From Viola odorata (taxonomy: Eukaryota; Streptophyta; Magnoliopsida; Malpighiales; Violaceae), in NCBI GenBank assembly GCA_963691705.1, contig OY829540.1, positions 65,210,367-65,274,366 on the forward strand: DNA of 64,000 nt, in the 5' to 3' direction. Positions 14,001 through 24,724 of this stretch are shown piece by piece (within the stretch, counting starts at the first letter, position 1; each line of letters opens with the position of its first letter). The translations under genes were made by a program, and so were the position numbers. Under the pieces are notes generated by a model that had not been told where the DNA came from, ran no database searches, and worked only from the letters and a program-made list of their open reading frames with translations.

Positions 14001-15835
14001 CTGAATGCAAAGTCTTCCATCAACAAATGAAATAGTTGGTAATATGCTCAAACGATTAATGTAAAAATCAAGAATATCCACATCAGGAGGCAGGAAAATA
14101 AGTAGTCCAAAGCAAAGACATTATCCTCAAAAACACTTAGAATAAAGGATGTAAGATAATCATGTATAAACATACATTATATATGTTTATAAGTGAGCAA
14201 AATTAGCCACCATAATGAGAAAGAAAATGGCAAATTAAGATTGAACTTGCCTGTCCAAAAAAATCCATGAAGTATAAGGTGGTAGTCTCTTTGCTTCTGG
14301 AATCTTGATAGGTCCAACTGCATTCTTGACTGGCACACTTGGTCCAATAAGAACTGCTGTAGAATCCTGACCGTCTTGTTCAGAGCTGTTGCTGCTTTTA
14401 TCACCACTATTTGTGTCAATACCACCATACAAACTAAGTGCTTCCATTTTCCTCTTCATGAATAAATCAGTGTCCTCACTACTGTTGCTTCTACTGCTTC
14501 TTTTTTCCATTGACAACTTACAGAGCTGACTTGTGACACCACTCAACCCTTGTTTATTCTCTTCCATCCTTTTCTGGAAAAAAAAATTACAGTCTGATTC
14601 ATAAATAATGAGCACTATATCCAAAAGAGTGTGCCATAGACCATAAAGATTATTTGATTCCATAAAAATGTACCTGTATATAAAAGCAACGGTCAATCAC
14701 AACTTGCTTCTTTAGGGTTTCAATAACAACCAAAATCTCCTCAGCAGATGGAGATACCTCTTGAGGCTTGGTCATCTGCAGATAAATGAAATGGATAAAA
14801 TAAATATTCCATAACAGTTAATTATAAACATCCTTAGAGGTCTTTTTTTTTCCAAAGTAGAAGACCAGCCCAGACAGAACAGAATAAATGGAAGTAGGGA
14901 TGAAGGGTAACTAAAAAATAAATATCTTATATCAGAGTTTATAAAGAAATATTAAACCACATTAACAAAGCAGAAAAACCACCCCAAGAACAAAAAGAAG
15001 ACCAAAAGTAACAGCGAGCCGAGATCACAGCTTATGATATATGCAGTACAACCTCCAAATACTTGCTACACACATGTTGCAGAAAGTCAGTTTTATTTTA
15101 AGTTAACGAGTACATTCCACCGAAGAAATATCTTTGGCACCAATACCTTACACAATTCAACTAAAATGTGTGGCAGTCAGCACAATTCACCATTTCCTTT
15201 CATGAATTCAATCCATATTTTATGTTATTTTATGTTATACGCATATATGATTGAACAGAAGACAATGACCATATTTTTACAACTACAATGAAAGAAAAAA
15301 AGAAATGAAAAGAACAGAATTTGAACTGTAGCACAAAACAATACGATAGGAAACAATATTGACCATGCAGATATTAATGTCAGACGAAAAATTCTCTGAC
15401 AACCAAACAACTCAACGAAAATTTATCCTAACCGTCCTATATAACTCACCTGAAGCTACTAGCCATAGCTTGCAATCTCCTTCGTACCAAAAAAAGGTAA
15501 TAATAAATGTATCTGAATTTTTTTTACATAATGCAGGTAGCAGTTTCTGCATAAGTAAACATGCATTGCATTCCATAACAACAAGTTCATAACATCATAC
15601 ACATTTCAAAATCACTCGAGTCACAGCAGAAAACAGCACATACACAGAAAAAGGAGAAAAAAAAACAGAGAAAACACATCATCGGAGATATCGCCATGAC
15701 CGGGGATATACATTCATTAAGAAAATTGGAGAGAGTAATGGAGAGGAAGGAATACGTAAGGAGTAATACCGTTGAGTCATTTGGAGGTTCCGATCCGCCG
15801 GCGGGAGCAGACGGCGACGGTTGCAACAACACCAT
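8025..15835 (-). CDS. CLF: CURLY LEAF-type histone H3K27 methyltransferase
   Basis: Seventeen exons (-): 15835-15770, 14775-14674, 14573-14251, 13889-13728, 13248-13164, 12927-12778, 12677-12630, 12542-12471, 12365-11629, 10950-10800, 10683-10460, 10266-10135, 9146-9056, 8726-8679, 8602-8474, 8391-8314, 8216-8025. The joined frame is 929 residues (Arabidopsis CLF is about 902). It shows the conserved [20 protein letters not shown] block, FCRRCLVFDC, a basic low-complexity exon, a SANT-like region ([19 protein letters not shown], about 575-595), a Cys-rich CXC domain (about 680-751) and a SET domain (about 782-900) with NHSPDPNC and GEELFYDY, and ends in KKLA. It is the catalytic subunit of PRC2, which deposits repressive H3K27me3 in the nucleus. 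An in-frame upstream ATG at 15943 would add 36 residues; I prefer 15835 because family N-termini are short. Confidence 0.95.
9669..9681. repeat. 13-bp G homopolymer in a CLF intron
   Basis: A run of 13 G on the plus strand lies inside the longest intron of the 3' half (about 9147-10134). It reads as C in the transcript. Such runs are prone to length error in sequencing. Confidence 0.85.
13890..14250 (-). other. GC-AG intron in CLF
   Basis: Exon 3 ends at GACAG and the intron begins GCAAGT, the usual consensus for the rare GC-AG class. The acceptor at 13890 restores the frame to give [10 protein letters not shown], as in known CLF proteins. No GT donor nearby keeps the conserved sequence. Confidence 0.85.
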
Positions 15836-18551
15836 TGGTGGCGAAGGAGGTGGTTCGGATCCGTATTTGTGAAGGAAATGTGGATCAGGATCCGGTTCAT
15901 TCAGAGAGGGAAACAATGCTGTAGAGAGATTAATAACTAACAAGATAATGTACGGTATCCGATATTTGGCGGGTCGACTTGAAAGAAACCCTAAGATTCT
16001 TCTCTCAAAAAATTTCGAGAATTTTTGCTTTTAATTTGAAATTCTCATCTTATTTTGCAATTATTTTTTACACAATGGCTTTATTATTATTATTATTATT
16101 TGGCGAATACAAAAGCTAAATTAAGAATTTGATAATATTAATTTTTTTTATAGGCAAATGATACTATGATAATATTATTTAAGTTAAATAAATTTAGACA
16201 AGGATTTGTCCGAGAAACATGATTAGTATTTCAATTATTAACCTAATATTTAAACTAAATTAATCTCTCATTTGAAAGAATTTAAAGAACTTTCGAAGAG
16301 AAAAATAAACCAAAACACGGTAATGTTTTAAAATGTAAATAATATTTTTTTCATACATAATAAAAATAGTAAAATTATTTAAGGCATCAACCTCAATCTC
16401 CTCTACTCAGTTATCTAATTAATAAAGTTAATAGGTTAGTAAATGTAATCTTCAATTTATATATATATATAAAAGAAGACAACGCATGCTCAATAATCAA
16501 ACACAAGCATGTGTTAATAGAAGATGTGTCAAAAATATTTTCAAGAAAATCTAACGATACGTAAATTAAGGAGGTTGAGAATTAGACGATGAAATCTGCT
16601 TAACTTATCCAACCAATTGAATATCAAAAATATGAACCAACATTCACAACCGTGCATTTAATCAACTACGACTCGCATTTCTTTTAATATATAAAAATGT
16701 GAAGTTAGAATTTATTTATTTTTAGTGACATGAGATTATATGTTACCCTTACCTTGAAATTAAGGTGTCTATAAAGATCAATTATCGACTATAAAATTTA
16801 TACTCCCTCTGTCCACAAATAACTGTCTTTCTGAAACAGTAACTTTCAGTAAAACAAACACTAAAAAGTCAAATAAAGTGTACCGTAATTTTCAGTAAAA
16901 AAATGTCAGTTATTCGTGGACGAAGAGAGTATAAAATAAGGTTACGATTTTTTAAAAGAAAAAAATAAGGAATTATTTGTTGGTGGAGAAAAAAAGTAAA
17001 CGAAATTGGGGGAGGGAAAAACGTTGCCCACTCTGTTTTGAATTAGACGGTTTTCAAACTTTTCAGCCCTTATGTACATGTGTTGGAGTTGGACCGAGCA
17101 TGATATGGTTTTAGCTGTCCTGCATTCCTTTTTCCGTAGCCCTTTTGGAAACTATTAAGGTCAAGGCAAATTACTCATATGTCCTTTTCTTGAATTATTG
17201 TAACACTTTATGACATTTCTTATATTTTGGTGTACTAGTTATTGAAATGGAGCTCCAATCTAATTTTAAGAGCCCGTGAAACGCAGCAGAACAAAGCCCA
17301 AAACTATTTATTTTTCTTGTTTACCTTCGGTACTTGACAGAGAGGCCTAGAGCCCATAGCAAAGGTCGGAAGCGGATCTAAATCATGGGCCGCCAACAGC
17401 ATCTCAAAAAAGAAGAAAGAAAAGCAAGATATAAAATCATGTCGCACGTCAATTCTTTTTTTCTTACATAGGTTTCAGAAGATTTCGTCTGAATAGAAGA
17501 TTACAATTGTTTTGATCAATATTTGCTCCGGAATGAAGATGAATCTCCTAACGTGATATAGTATATTATATGAGCTCAAACTCGAGATGGGCGTTAGAAT
17601 GAGATGATTTTCTCGACATAATTTGTTAAATTTTTTAAGTTTAAATTTGAGAGTTAAAGAAAATGAATTTCTTACCACTCAATCATAATTATAATCAATA
17701 TCTTGTGATAGAATTTCATTTAAAGTTATCAAAAGTGAAAATTTTAACTCAAAATGGAGAGAAATTATAGAGTAATCTAGATTTTTCATCTAAGTGCGTC
17801 TAGTTGGATCGTCCAATGAATAAGACAGCTACACGTGCCTTGGTTCCTTGAGATTTATCTCACCGCTACCTAAGTGGATAGTATTTTCGAAATTTAAATT
17901 TAAAAAATTTCCCCTAGCCACTAACTCTTACATGTAACTTCTTTATAAGTAAAGACGATCTAACTAAACATACTGTACTTAGATGAAATACTTGAAATAT
18001 GAAATAATTACTCACTAAAAAAATCCTAATTAACTTAATGGTAAATTGGAAGAGTTTATAAAGTATAATATTTTACTATTATAACTATTTCTACTTGCAC
18101 CATTTTTTTATCATAAAATGTTGATATTTGCACCATTTTTCATGTTTTTTTTCCCTCCATCTTTTTCTATGAGTGGGAGCCAGCCGGCATGATCTGTCTT
18201 GAACAATAGTTTAATCCGTCAAAAAGTTGATAAATCTGCATTACTCTTGTTCAAAATTGCAGAGTATTGTATAGTCAAGATTTTCTTTTCTAGAAGACCT
18301 ATGGGGGTCATCATGGTTTGAAATGTTGCAAAAACCAGCTCATGAACAGCAAATGTTGAACTGGAACCTAAGGTTGGATTTTTCTTACCGTCTCATTTGC
18401 CTATGTTGAACTGGAATCCAAGATTGGACTTTTGTTACTGTCCAATTTGCCTTTTGTTACATATAACTGGTGCAATGTGTTAGAAGACAAGTAACCAAAC
18501 CAAGATTAGATCACATTGTGATTCATTCTCCAATTTCTATCGCGCGTGAAA
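15836..18551. other. intergenic, CLF promoter side
   Basis: This holds the CLF leader (including plant-typical AAACCCTAA near 15986-15995), a short ATT microsatellite near 16081-16101, a Stowaway MITE and long AT-rich DNA. A second upstream ATG at 15900, out of frame with CLF, opens an overlapping frame that could act as a uORF if transcription starts far enough upstream. I found no gene. Confidence 0.5.
16803..16929. mobile_element. Stowaway-type MITE (Tc1/mariner)
   Basis: The ends are inverted repeats of about 30 bp: left CTCCCTCTGTCCACAAATAA, right (reverse complement) CTCTCTTCGTCCACGAATAA. Both ends are flanked by the dinucleotide TA, the target duplication of Tc1/mariner elements. At 127 bp it has no coding capacity. 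Confidence 0.85.
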
Positions 18552-19421
18552 ATGGCTCCTTGTCATGTTCGTGCGGTCAGCTTGCCATCAATTGAGCATC
18601 CATTAGCTGGAAGTATTGAAGAACACTTGTGCAAGTTGAAGGCATCAGTGCAGTCTTCTTCTCCAATGCACAACAAACTGCGTGGCCTAAAGGACTTGTA
18701 TGAGTGCGTTGATGCTTTTCTTCAACTGCCGCGCACCCAACAGACTATTTTCGCAGAATTGGGAAGTGAACATGCAGAAGAGATACTGTCTGGATCGCTA
18801 ATGCTGTTGGATGTTTGCTGCACCACAAGGGATATTTTCTTCCAGGCGAAAGAACATGTGCAAGAGCTCGAACTATCGATCCGAAGAAGCAGAGGGAAAA
18901 AAACCAGTCTTGGCAGCTGACGTTGATACATATGTTGCATCCAGGAAACAACTGAATAAGGTGATATGATATGCATGTGTCTAAGAAGTATGAGTAGAAA
19001 GGAGAAGAGTTGTGGCATATCAGCATCTTTGGAGAACAATTCGAACTTGATGATAACGACTCGTGTGCTGAAAGATGTTGAGGAAATTAGTGCTGCTAGT
19101 TTTGACTCCATTCTATCATTCCTTTCTCATCCCAAGTAAAAAACAAAGGCTAATTCTGTGATCTGGTCTGTTTCAAAGTTTTTAACATCCAAGCATACAT
19201 CAAGTGAAGGCAAAGTTCGTGCGAGCGAAGACGAAAAGATCAATGCTTGGTTTCTTGCTTTGAAGTCAAGCAATGATATAAGTTCATTACAAGTTGAGAG
19301 TGTTTTGAAAGGATTGAAAACAGTGCAGGCAAGCATTCAACAAGCAGAAGAGGAGATAGAGTCTCTTTATAGGCAATTGGTGAAAGCTACAGTTTCTCTT
19401 CTCAATATTCTCAACCATTAG
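18552..19421 (+). pseudogene. DUF241 copy A, decayed
   Basis: It starts MAPCHVRAVSLPSIEHPL and ends RQLVKATVSLLNILNH, so both family ends are present in the right order and spacing. The frame breaks after residue 120 (frameshift near 18895), meets a stop at about 18966 in the continuing frame, and has another stop at 19138 just after the LSHPK segment. These separate lesions make it a pseudogene. It is the first member of the tandem array and the most diverged. I see no copy of the promoter blocks shared by the later members. Confidence 0.88.
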
Positions 19422-19544
19422 TCATGTTTACTTCCACCTATGTTGCAATTTTGTAGAAGATGAGTTTAATCATTTGTTCTTTATTCATTTATTTCATAAT
19501 GTTGATTCGATTGGAATCCGAATAATGGTTTCCCGGAGAAGTTA

Positions 19545-20175
19545 GCTTCTGTTTGGCGTTCCGGTTCTGTTCCGAAAAGTGCTGTGAATAAAAGTGCTGT
19601 GAAAAAACACTTTTGCGCAAAGCAGTGTATTGTTTGGTAAACATTTTTTAAAAGTGTTGTGGGAAACGAGAAGTTGTTTTTGGTGTTTGGTAAAACTATA
19701 AAAGTGAAAAAGTTGGAGTATAAAACCCATTTTTAAAAAATTAATAAAAATAGGTAAACATTTTTTAAAAGTGTTGTGGGAAAAGAGAAGTTGTTTTTGG
19801 TGTTTGGTAAAACTATAAAAGTGAAAGAGTTGGAGTATAAAACTCATTTTTAAAAAATTAATAAAAATAGGAAAAGTGGGTCTAGAATTACTTATCTCGA
19901 GATGGAGATTTTATTGTGATAGTTTTTAATTTATTTTGTACATTATATAAAGTAAAAAAATGAAATAAAAAAAAAAGGAGGAGAGAGGGTGCAAACGCGC
20001 AGCTGTGTTTGCCCACTACCCCATTTTTGTGCAGTGGGATAAGGAGGCAGTGCCTCAACAATTTTGGTAGAACTTTTGGTAGAGCTTTTGGAAAAGCTCT
20101 AGTGGAAAGATATCCCAGCTTTGGGGTTTGGGAAAGCACTTTTCCCAAACTCAACCCAACCCCAAACACTACCTT
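19545..20175. mobile_element. possible hAT-like non-autonomous element
   Basis: The left end (TTCTGTTTGGCGTTCCGG) and the reverse complement of the right end (TAGTGTTTGGGGTTGGG) are similar, and AAAAGTGCT occurs just inside both. The interior has repeated GTGTTTGGTAAA-type motifs and a 117-bp direct repeat. TAGTGTTTGG-like ends are common in hAT MITEs, but I could not define a clean 8-bp target duplication, so the class is tentative. Confidence 0.45.
19636..19869. repeat. 117-bp direct tandem repeat, two copies
   Basis: Copies 19636-19752 and 19753-19869 are nearly identical (GGTAAACATTTTTTAAAAGT at the start of each), differing at a few positions. They form the core of the putative element at 19545-20175. 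Confidence 0.9.
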
Positions 20176-20540
20176 AGTCAACTGAAGCAGAATCCTATAA
20201 CACAATATTTCGGCTTTAAACTGGAGTAAGGATTTCTGCAGAATCTACTTACATTCTTTACTAGTACTATTCTGTTTCTTTTATTTCTTATGGAAGTGGA
20301 ATTCTTTTAGCACTATGGATCTAGATTCTTATAACAGTTTAGACAGTTATAAATCATTAACCTAACAATTATTGAATAATGCACACGAGCGCACGAAATT
20401 CGATTTTGCTTAACCTTTGGCCAGCAGTTTGCATGCTCACATCAGTTGAATAACTTGATTTATAAAAATTATTTATTATCATTATCTTAATCTCAATAAA
20501 TCATGTGATGGTTTGCAATATTTTATTATTTATTATCAGA

Positions 20541-21104
20541 CACAATGTCTATCAAGATTCCAATTGCCCCAAGTCAAGCTAGCAGCATATCTGAGTAGCT
20601 GGTGTGTGATCTATTTTGTATATTTTCTTGTTCTGTCTGGAAAATGCAGCCACTCTTCTTCCACTAACTGTTACATTATGGAGTAGATAACCCTTGCGCA
20701 ACAAATTATGCTGAGGAAGCAGGAAACAGTTTCTGCAGAAGTTTCATTACTTAATTCATCTTTTGGTTTTTAAATGCTTTCTGTCTGCACCATAACAACA
20801 TAATGCAGAATTAGAACATGGACAGCGATTCTCTTTACGCGATTACATCTTTGTTTGTGGCCATGGAGGCATAGTTGCTCGTGCGGATCGATTTTTTAAT
20901 GACACTGTTGTTCTTAGAATTGCAACATTAACAAGACACTGCCTAATGTTAATGCAAAAAGTCCACATGACAGCACATGAACAAGTGGAAGAGTAGGATT
21001 CCTTTTAGGAGGTTTTCCATATAAAAACAGGTTCAAGGGTGTGGCTTGAAACCATCACCAAATCAGCTTGCAAATTCATACCTCTCTTCTCTTCAAGTCA
21101 GAAA
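20541..21104 (+). promoter_or_regulatory. promoter region of DUF241 copy B
   Basis: Three blocks recur before the other array members in the same order. A distal ATCAAGATTCCA box lies near 20551. A CCACATGACAGCACATG box spans 20963-20990. A TATA box (TATAAAA) lies at 21020-21026, about 80 bases before the ATG. The blocks are therefore probably functional promoter parts duplicated with the gene. Confidence 0.6.
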
Positions 21105-22118
21105 ATGGCTGCTTGTCATGTTCGTTCGATCAGCTTACCCTCTAGATCTCATCCTCTAACACTAAACATTGAGGAGCAGTTGCTCAATTTGAAGGCATCA
21201 CAGTCCTCCTCGGTATTCCAAAAACTCACCGGCCTAAAAGGTTTGTACGAAGAGCAATGATATTTTGGCAGAAAATTTGAGCAGAAAAAATGAGCAGATG
21301 GCAGTTTCGTAAATAAAATGATCATTTTATTTACGAAATTGCCATCACTTATTACGAAACTGCCATCACTTATTTACGAAAATGCCATCTGCTCATTTTT
21401 TCTGCTCAAATTTTCTGCCAAAATATCATTTCTCTTGTACGAATGTGTGGATGGTTTCCTTCAACTTCCACTCAACCAACAGAATCTCTCGAATGACTGC
21501 CGGAGCGAATCTGTAGAAGAGATTCTCAATGGATCCTTGAGGGTGTTGGATATATGCAGCACAACAAGGGACATTTTCTCACAAGCAAAGGAAGGCCTGA
21601 AAAATCTTGAATCGTCTCTTCGAAGGAGAAGAACCAAGGAATCTGGCTTGACAAGCGAGGTTGATGCATACATTGCAGCTAGGAAACAAATGAGCAAAGA
21701 AATCCTCAAGTGTTTGAGAAATTTGAACAAAAAGGAAAAGAATCAAACATCTTCCTTGGAAGCTGTTAATATCCTAACGAGTGTAGAGGAAGTTAGTACC
21801 GCTGTCTTTGAGGCATTGCTATCTTTCATTTCTCAGCCAAAGTCAAAGCCCTCTAGCTGGTCTATCGTCTCAAAGTTGATAAAATCGAAGCGTATGACAT
21901 GCAAAAGCGATGCAAATGTCAGCCAATCAGAGAAGATGGATGCTGATATGCTTTTTTTGAAGTCAAGCAACGAGTGCGATCTTGCACAAGTACAGAATGT
22001 TTTGCAAGGTTTGGAAGCATTCGAGTCAAGCATTCAAGAACTGGAAGAAGAATTGGAATGTGTCTATAGAAGAATGGTGAAAGCTAGAGTTTCCCTACTC
22101 AACATCATCAACCACTAG
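21105..22118 (+). pseudogene. DUF241 copy B, split by a MITE
   Basis: The frame opens MAACHVRSISLPSRSHPL, breaks after GLKGLYE, and resumes at about 21444 with CVDGFLQLPLNQQ, then runs without a break to VSLLNIINH. The break is a 183-bp element plus a 9-bp target duplication. The net insertion is 192 bp, a multiple of three, but it carries an in-frame stop at about 21258. Every other part of the gene is open, so the damage is recent or the population may still hold the empty allele. Unless the insert is spliced out, only about 51 residues would be made. The predicted fold is helical and rich in Lys, Glu and Leu, like its neighbours. Confidence 0.88.
21252..21434. mobile_element. MULE-type MITE in DUF241 copy B
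   Basis: Nearly perfect inverted repeats of over 60 bp: left begins GAGCAATGATATTTTGGCAG, right (reverse complement) GAGAAATGATATTTTGGCAG. The flanks carry the 9-bp direct repeat TTGTACGAA (21243-21251 and 21435-21443). A 9-bp duplication and long terminal repeats starting with G fit Mutator-like elements. The centre is made of repeated TTTACGAAATTGCCAT-like units. There is no coding capacity. Confidence 0.88.
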
Positions 22119-23109
22119 TGAAGTTGCTTTTGATAGCTCCCTAGACAATTTTGTAAGATAGATTACAACCTTGTTCTATACTGTACTCAAAACAAATATA
22201 CAAATGAATACAAATTTAATCTCATTGAACACATTCCTGTTTTTTCCCATTATATACTTTTTCTTGCCAAATCTATTCTTGGACATGGATAACATAAAAT
22301 ATGAACATGAAGATGCTTGCCAAAGATCAATTGCAATGTCAACCATACGTAAAACAGCTTGTTCTAATGAATTTCTTCAGGAGCAGATGACATAACAACT
22401 ATGAGAAGACTTCTAACAAAAACGTGTACGAAATGTTTATTTACTTGAATTCATGGTTGTCAAGATTCCACTTGTCCCCAACAACCAGGCACATCCGAGT
22501 GGCTTATGCGCGAACCACATGACAAACTTTACCAAATTATAAATATTAGATGCTGGTGCTGCATCTCATTTGAGCTGGAAAAATGTTCAGATGCGCTCTT
22601 TCCCGTGCACCTGCATATTTTATTGCATTCACTGCAATTACATAATGGAGTAGAAACCTCATGTTTCAACTTGTGTTCATGTCGCAAGAAACAATCTCTG
22701 CAGAACCTGCATTAGTTTAATGATCATTAGGTTATTATTACAAGATGATAATGGTGGGTGCGGAGTTTTTAAACAGCATTCTGTCCACACCATAACAACA
22801 TTATTTGCATGATTAGATCTGTGTCTGAGGCCATGGAGGCATTGCTGATCGTGCACATCGATTTTTTAAACCTGTCAGGTTTTTTTAATAGGACAATTCA
22901 TCATGCAATTGCGACAGTGATGAGACATTGCCAGAAACTATTACAAGACTCCACATGACAGCACATGTACAAGTGGAAGGATAGGATGCCTGAGGGTTTT
23001 CTTGGTCTTCTATATATAATGGATTCATGGGTGTAGCTTGAGACAAACCAAAAAAAAACACTTACATTCTTACATTCTTCATATACTACAACTCTTAAAG
23101 ACCAAAAAA
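22119..23109 (+). promoter_or_regulatory. promoter region of DUF241 copy C
   Basis: It holds the 3' flank of copy B, then a distal GTCAAGATTCCACTTG box near 22459, a middle module around 22780-22870 (TTCTGTC, ACCATAACAACAT and ATCGATTTTTTAA motifs), the CCACATGACAGCACATG box at 22951-22978, and a TATA box (TATATATAA) at 23011-23019. The same order occurs before copies B and D, with less than 100 bases from TATA to the ATG in each. Confidence 0.62.
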
Positions 23110-23928
23110 ATGGCTTCTTGTCATGTTCGTTCAATCAGCTTGCCCTCTAGATCTCATCCTCTAACACTAAGTGTTGAGGAGCAGTTGTGCAATCTTAAGG
23201 CATCACAATCCTCCTCAATATGCCACAAACTCGCCGGCCTAAAAGGTTTGTTCCAGTGCGTTGATGACTTCCTTCAGCTTCCGCTTACACAACAGAATCT
23301 CTCCAACAATGGGAAGAGTGAATGTGTAGAAGAGATCCTGAACGGATCACTAAGATTGCTGGATTTGTGCAGCAACACAAGAGATGTTTTCACACTGGCA
23401 AAGGAAAGCCTGCAGGAACTCGAATCATCTCTTCGAAGAAGAAAAAGCAATGAATCCGGAGAAATTGATGCATACATGGCAGCTAGAAAAAAATCGATCA
23501 AATACGTTAGCAAGTGTCTGAAGAATTTGAGGAGAAGAGAGAAGAATCTCGCGGCATCTTCATCAGAAGAAATGAACATCCTAAGGAATGTAGAGGAAAT
23601 CAGTGTTGCAATGTTTGAGGACATCCTGTCTTTCGTTTCTCAGTCAAAATCAAAGAAGTCCTCTGGCTGGTCTGTTGTCTCAAAATTGATAAAATCAAAG
23701 CGTGTATCATGTGAAAGTAATGCACAAATGAGCGAAGTCGAGAAGATCGATGCAGAATTGCTTCTCTTGAAGTCGAACGAACAGAATGATGTTGCACATG
23801 TGCAAAATGTTCTGAAAGGATTGAAATCAGTGGAATCAAGCATTCAAGAAATGGAAGAAGAACTGGAATGTGTCTATAGGAGACTAGTCAAATCCAGAGT
23901 CTCCCTTCTCAACATTCTCAACCACTAG
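23110..23928 (+). CDS. DUF241 family protein, copy C
   Basis: Single exon, 272 residues, intact. The start ATG at 23110 is chosen because the N-terminus MASCHVRSISLPSRSHPLTL is shared by all copies; an upstream in-frame start at 23038 lies in the presumed leader. Family landmarks are SVEEQLCNLKAS, CVDDFLQLP, a basic ESSLRRRK stretch, EIDAYMAARKK, SVVSKLIKSKR, a Glu-rich helix (SSIQEMEEELE) and the C-terminus VYRRLVKSRVSLLNILNH. There is no signal peptide or membrane span. The protein looks mainly helical with coiled-coil potential. The function is unknown; some databases class DUF241 as BPS1-like, but I see only weak resemblance to the BPS1-type gene at 49957. It has its own promoter modules and TATA box. 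Confidence 0.9.
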   Translation: MASCHVRSISLPSRSHPLTLSVEEQLCNLKASQSSSICHKLAGLKGLFQCVDDFLQLPLTQQNLSNNGKSECVEEILNGSLRLLDLCSNTRDVFTLAKESLQELESSLRRRKSNESGEIDAYMAARKKSIKYVSKCLKNLRRREKNLAASSSEEMNILRNVEEISVAMFEDILSFVSQSKSKKSSGWSVVSKLIKSKRVSCESNAQMSEVEKIDAELLLLKSNEQNDVAHVQNVLKGLKSVESSIQEMEEELECVYRRLVKSRVSLLNILNH

Positions 23929-24724
23929 TTTGGCTGTGGGTGCAAGTTCACTCGCAGAAAATTTTGTAGATTACAATTTGTTCCATACTGTATATAAAAT
24001 AGAAAACAATACAGATATAATACAAATGAACAAAAGTTTATCATCAATCATCCTTCTTTTCTCAATATCTGCTCTTTCCTAAGTTGCTCATGGGCACAAA
24101 AGATGATTTCATATACTATTGCACGTCTGATTGATAGCGTCATTACGCGGATGCCTCCGATACACAGCTAGAATTTTTTTTGACCTGAAACCATAGTTGT
24201 CAAGATTCCACTTGCCCCAAACAACAAGGCACATCTGAGTAGGTTACGCGCGAATCACATGATGAAGTTTTGATGCCTTTCTTTCAATCGTGCAAGTTTA
24301 TATTTTATTTCACTGACTTCAAATACCTAAAGGACTTGACACCCTTTTACTGCATTTTGTGTTTATGGAGCAGGAAACAATCTCTGATAAACCATGTGGC
24401 TATTATTACAAGATGATAGGGGTCCGTAAGGAGAGTTTTTAAACAGCATTCTGTCTGCACCATAGCAACATAATGCACATGATTAGATCTATGTATGTGG
24501 ACATTGAGACATTGTCGCTCATGCAAATCAATTCTTAACAACAGAAATGAGACATTGCCAGAAACTATTGCAAGACTCCACATGACAGCACATGAACAAG
24601 TGGACAGATTCAATGCCTTAGGGTCTTCTATATATAATGGTTTCATGTGTGTGGCTTGAGATAAAAACCAAGGAGCTTTAAACTCTGATATTGTTCATAT
24701 ACTACCAATTTTTAAAAGACAAAA
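23929..24724 (+). promoter_or_regulatory. promoter region of DUF241 copy D
   Basis: It contains the distal box GTTGTCAAGATTCCACTTG near 24196, the middle module around 24450-24540, the CCACATGACAGCACATG box at 24578-24605 and a TATA box (TATATATAA) at 24629-24637, 88 bases before the ATG. It is the closest match to the copy C promoter, as D is to C in protein. Confidence 0.62.

Noticed and set aside
15587..15943. The full 118-codon frame as an independent gene
   Set aside because: Its middle is the first exon of CLF; the rest is leader and intron.
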